Shown here: positions 62,931 to 64,000 of the stretch, one piece after another
Layout of the letters: each line of letters begins with the position of its first letter
Position numbering within the stretch: position 1 is the first letter of the stretch
NCBI GenBank assembly: GCA_018824085.1
Contig: JAHJHI010000021.1
Coordinates: 62,001 to 126,000, forward strand
Direction of reading: 5' to 3'
DNA length: 64,000 bases
From: Gammaproteobacteria bacterium
GTDB taxonomy: Bacteria; Pseudomonadota; Gammaproteobacteria; Burkholderiales; Rhodocyclaceae
Program-made: the position numbers and the translations under genes
Notes under the pieces: generated by a model
What the model saw: the letters and a program-made list of their open reading frames with translations, nothing else
Told to the model about the DNA's origin: nothing
Databases searched by the model: none

Positions 62931-64000
62931 CTATCCCGGAGTGCGCGAGTACTCGGCGAGCAGCGCGTCCTGTGCGCAATGTCGTGCGGCGCGCGATACA
63001 CGGCGGCGATAGCGGCCGTCGGACTCCATCTCCCAGGACTGGCTGTTGTCGAGCAGATAGGGGCGCAGGCCTTCCTTGATGACGCGGCGCTTCAGCTTCA
63101 CGTCGAGCACCGGGAAGGCCACTTCGATGCGGCGGAAGAAGTTGCGTTCCATCCAGTCGGCGCTGGAGAAGTAGAGGTTTTCCTCGCCGTCGGCATTGAA
63201 GTAGTAGATGCGCGAATGTTCGAGGAAGCGGCCGACGATGGAACGCACCGTGATGTTTTCGGACAGCCCGGGCACGCCCGGGCGCAGCGAGCACACGCCA
63301 CGCACGATGAGGTCGATCTTCACGCCCGCCTGACTGGCTTCGTAGAGCACTTCAATGGTTTCGTCCTCCACCAGCGAGTTCATCTTGGCGATGATGCGTC
63401 CCTTGCCGCCGGCCCTGGCGATCTCCGCTTCGCGCCGTATGGCCGCCACAACATTGCTGTGCAGCGTGAACGGTGCCTGCCACAGGTGGGTCAGCGTGCC
63501 GGCGTGGCCCAGACCGGTCAGTTGCTTGAACACCTCGTTTACGTCCTCGCCGATCTGTTCGTTTGCCGTCATCAGGCCGAAGTCGGTGTAGAAGCGCGCC
63601 GTGCGCGGATGATAGTTGCCGGTGCCCAGGTGAATGAAGCGGCGGAAGCGCTGCACGCCGTCGATGACCTCGCGCCTGACCACCATCAGCAGTTTCGCGT
63701 GCGTCTTGTAGCCGAACACGCCATACACGACGTGTGCGCCGGCATCTTCCAGCTGTGACGCCCAGTTGATGTTCGCTTCCTCGTCGAAGCGCGCCATCAG
63801 CTCCACGACGACCGTCACTTCCTTGCCCTTTTGCGCGGCGCGCACGAGCGACTCCATCAGTACGGAATCAGTGCCGGTGCGATAGACCGTCATCTTGATC
63901 GCGACGACTTCCGGGTCGTCGACTGCCAGCTGCACGAGGTCGATCACCGGCTTGAAGGACTGGAACGGGTGATGCAGCAGCAAATCCTGCTTGCGCAGCA
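62931..64000 (-). CDS. ppk1: Polyphosphate kinase 1, C-terminal part (partial)
   Basis: The gene runs off the window end; the visible 356 residues cover the two phospholipase-D-like catalytic domains. The autophosphorylated His is in GVFGYKTHAKLLMV and the second motif is RRFIHLGTGNYHP. IGEDVNEVFKQLTG and LVRGVCSLRPGVPGLSENI also match PPK1, which reversibly makes polyphosphate from ATP. The N-terminal and head domains are outside. The C-terminus ends in an Arg-rich segment and AEYSRTPG. Confidence 0.95.
   Translation of the reverse strand, partial: LRKQDLLLHHPFQSFKPVIDLVQLAVDDPEVVAIKMTVYRTGTDSVLMESLVRAAQKGKEVTVVVELMARFDEEANINWASQLEDAGAHVVYGVFGYKTHAKLLMVVRREVIDGVQRFRRFIHLGTGNYHPRTARFYTDFGLMTANEQIGEDVNEVFKQLTGLGHAGTLTHLWQAPFTLHSNVVAAIRREAEIARAGGKGRIIAKMNSLVEDETIEVLYEASQAGVKIDLIVRGVCSLRPGVPGLSENITVRSIVGRFLEHSRIYYFNADGEENLYFSSADWMERNFFRRIEVAFPVLDVKLKRRVIKEGLRPYLLDNSQSWEMESDGRYRRRVSRAARHCAQDALLAEYSRTPG

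Overview
This window is a GC-rich chromosomal segment with no mobile elements, rRNA or CRISPR. Gene order and protein content point to a betaproteobacterium, most likely Rhodocyclales-like. The evidence is hisS-yfgM-bamB-der-hfq-hflX-hflK-hflC-DUF2065-hisZ-purA, tRNA-Leu, rnr-rlmB, rpsF-priB-rpsR-rplI, dnaB, alaA-hom-thrC and minCDE, with a betaproteobacterial PriB between S6 and S18. The genus cannot be fixed by eye.

Layout. 1-10.2 kb: tRNA charging, outer-membrane assembly, ribosome GTPases, Hfq, the HflKC protease modulator, HisZ and PurA. 10.1-16.8 kb: tRNA-Leu(CAG), RNase R, RlmB, the S6 operon and DnaB, with a recognisable S6 promoter and leader and DnaA-box-like sites before dnaB. 17-22 kb: an AsmA-like protein, then a minus-strand group (Mth938-like, Bcp, PhoH, OhrR). 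21-27 kb: alaA, a GNAT enzyme, hom and thrC, with an HPP/CBS membrane protein placed against them. 27-35 kb: a cyclic-di-GMP area. It holds an HDOD protein, a FliA-like promoter followed by a clear c-di-GMP-I (GEMM-I) riboswitch in front of a DUF1631 gene, and an MHYT-GGDEF-EAL protein with both catalytic signatures intact. 35-43 kb: a DMT transporter, NAD(P)HX repair, Tag glycosylase, a Pat-type acyl-CoA synthetase/acetyltransferase and a PAS histidine kinase. 43.6-45.8 kb: divergent mnmH and selD (selenium).

47.2-55.8 kb holds the most unusual locus: eight minus-strand genes with start/stop overlaps or very small gaps. In transcription order they are an ArsS-like radical SAM enzyme, an SSS symporter, a metallophosphoesterase-like protein, a VTT-membrane/MerA-like flavoprotein fusion, TIGR04283 and TIGR04282 glycosyltransferases, a DUF3047 protein and a flavoprotein of the 'Nterm_to_SelD' family. 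It resembles an arsenosugar-type pathway, but no arsM is visible, and it sits 1.3 kb from selD. Its product is an open question.

55.9-64 kb: an AcuI-like reductase, two tandem periplasmic cytochromes c, a spermidine-synthase-like protein, minCDE, an Hsp33 that has lost two of its four zinc cysteines, an ArsC/Spx-like protein, a degenerate nuclease-fold protein, a lipoprotein and the 3' part of ppk1. Names rest on motif recognition from memory; no database search was run.
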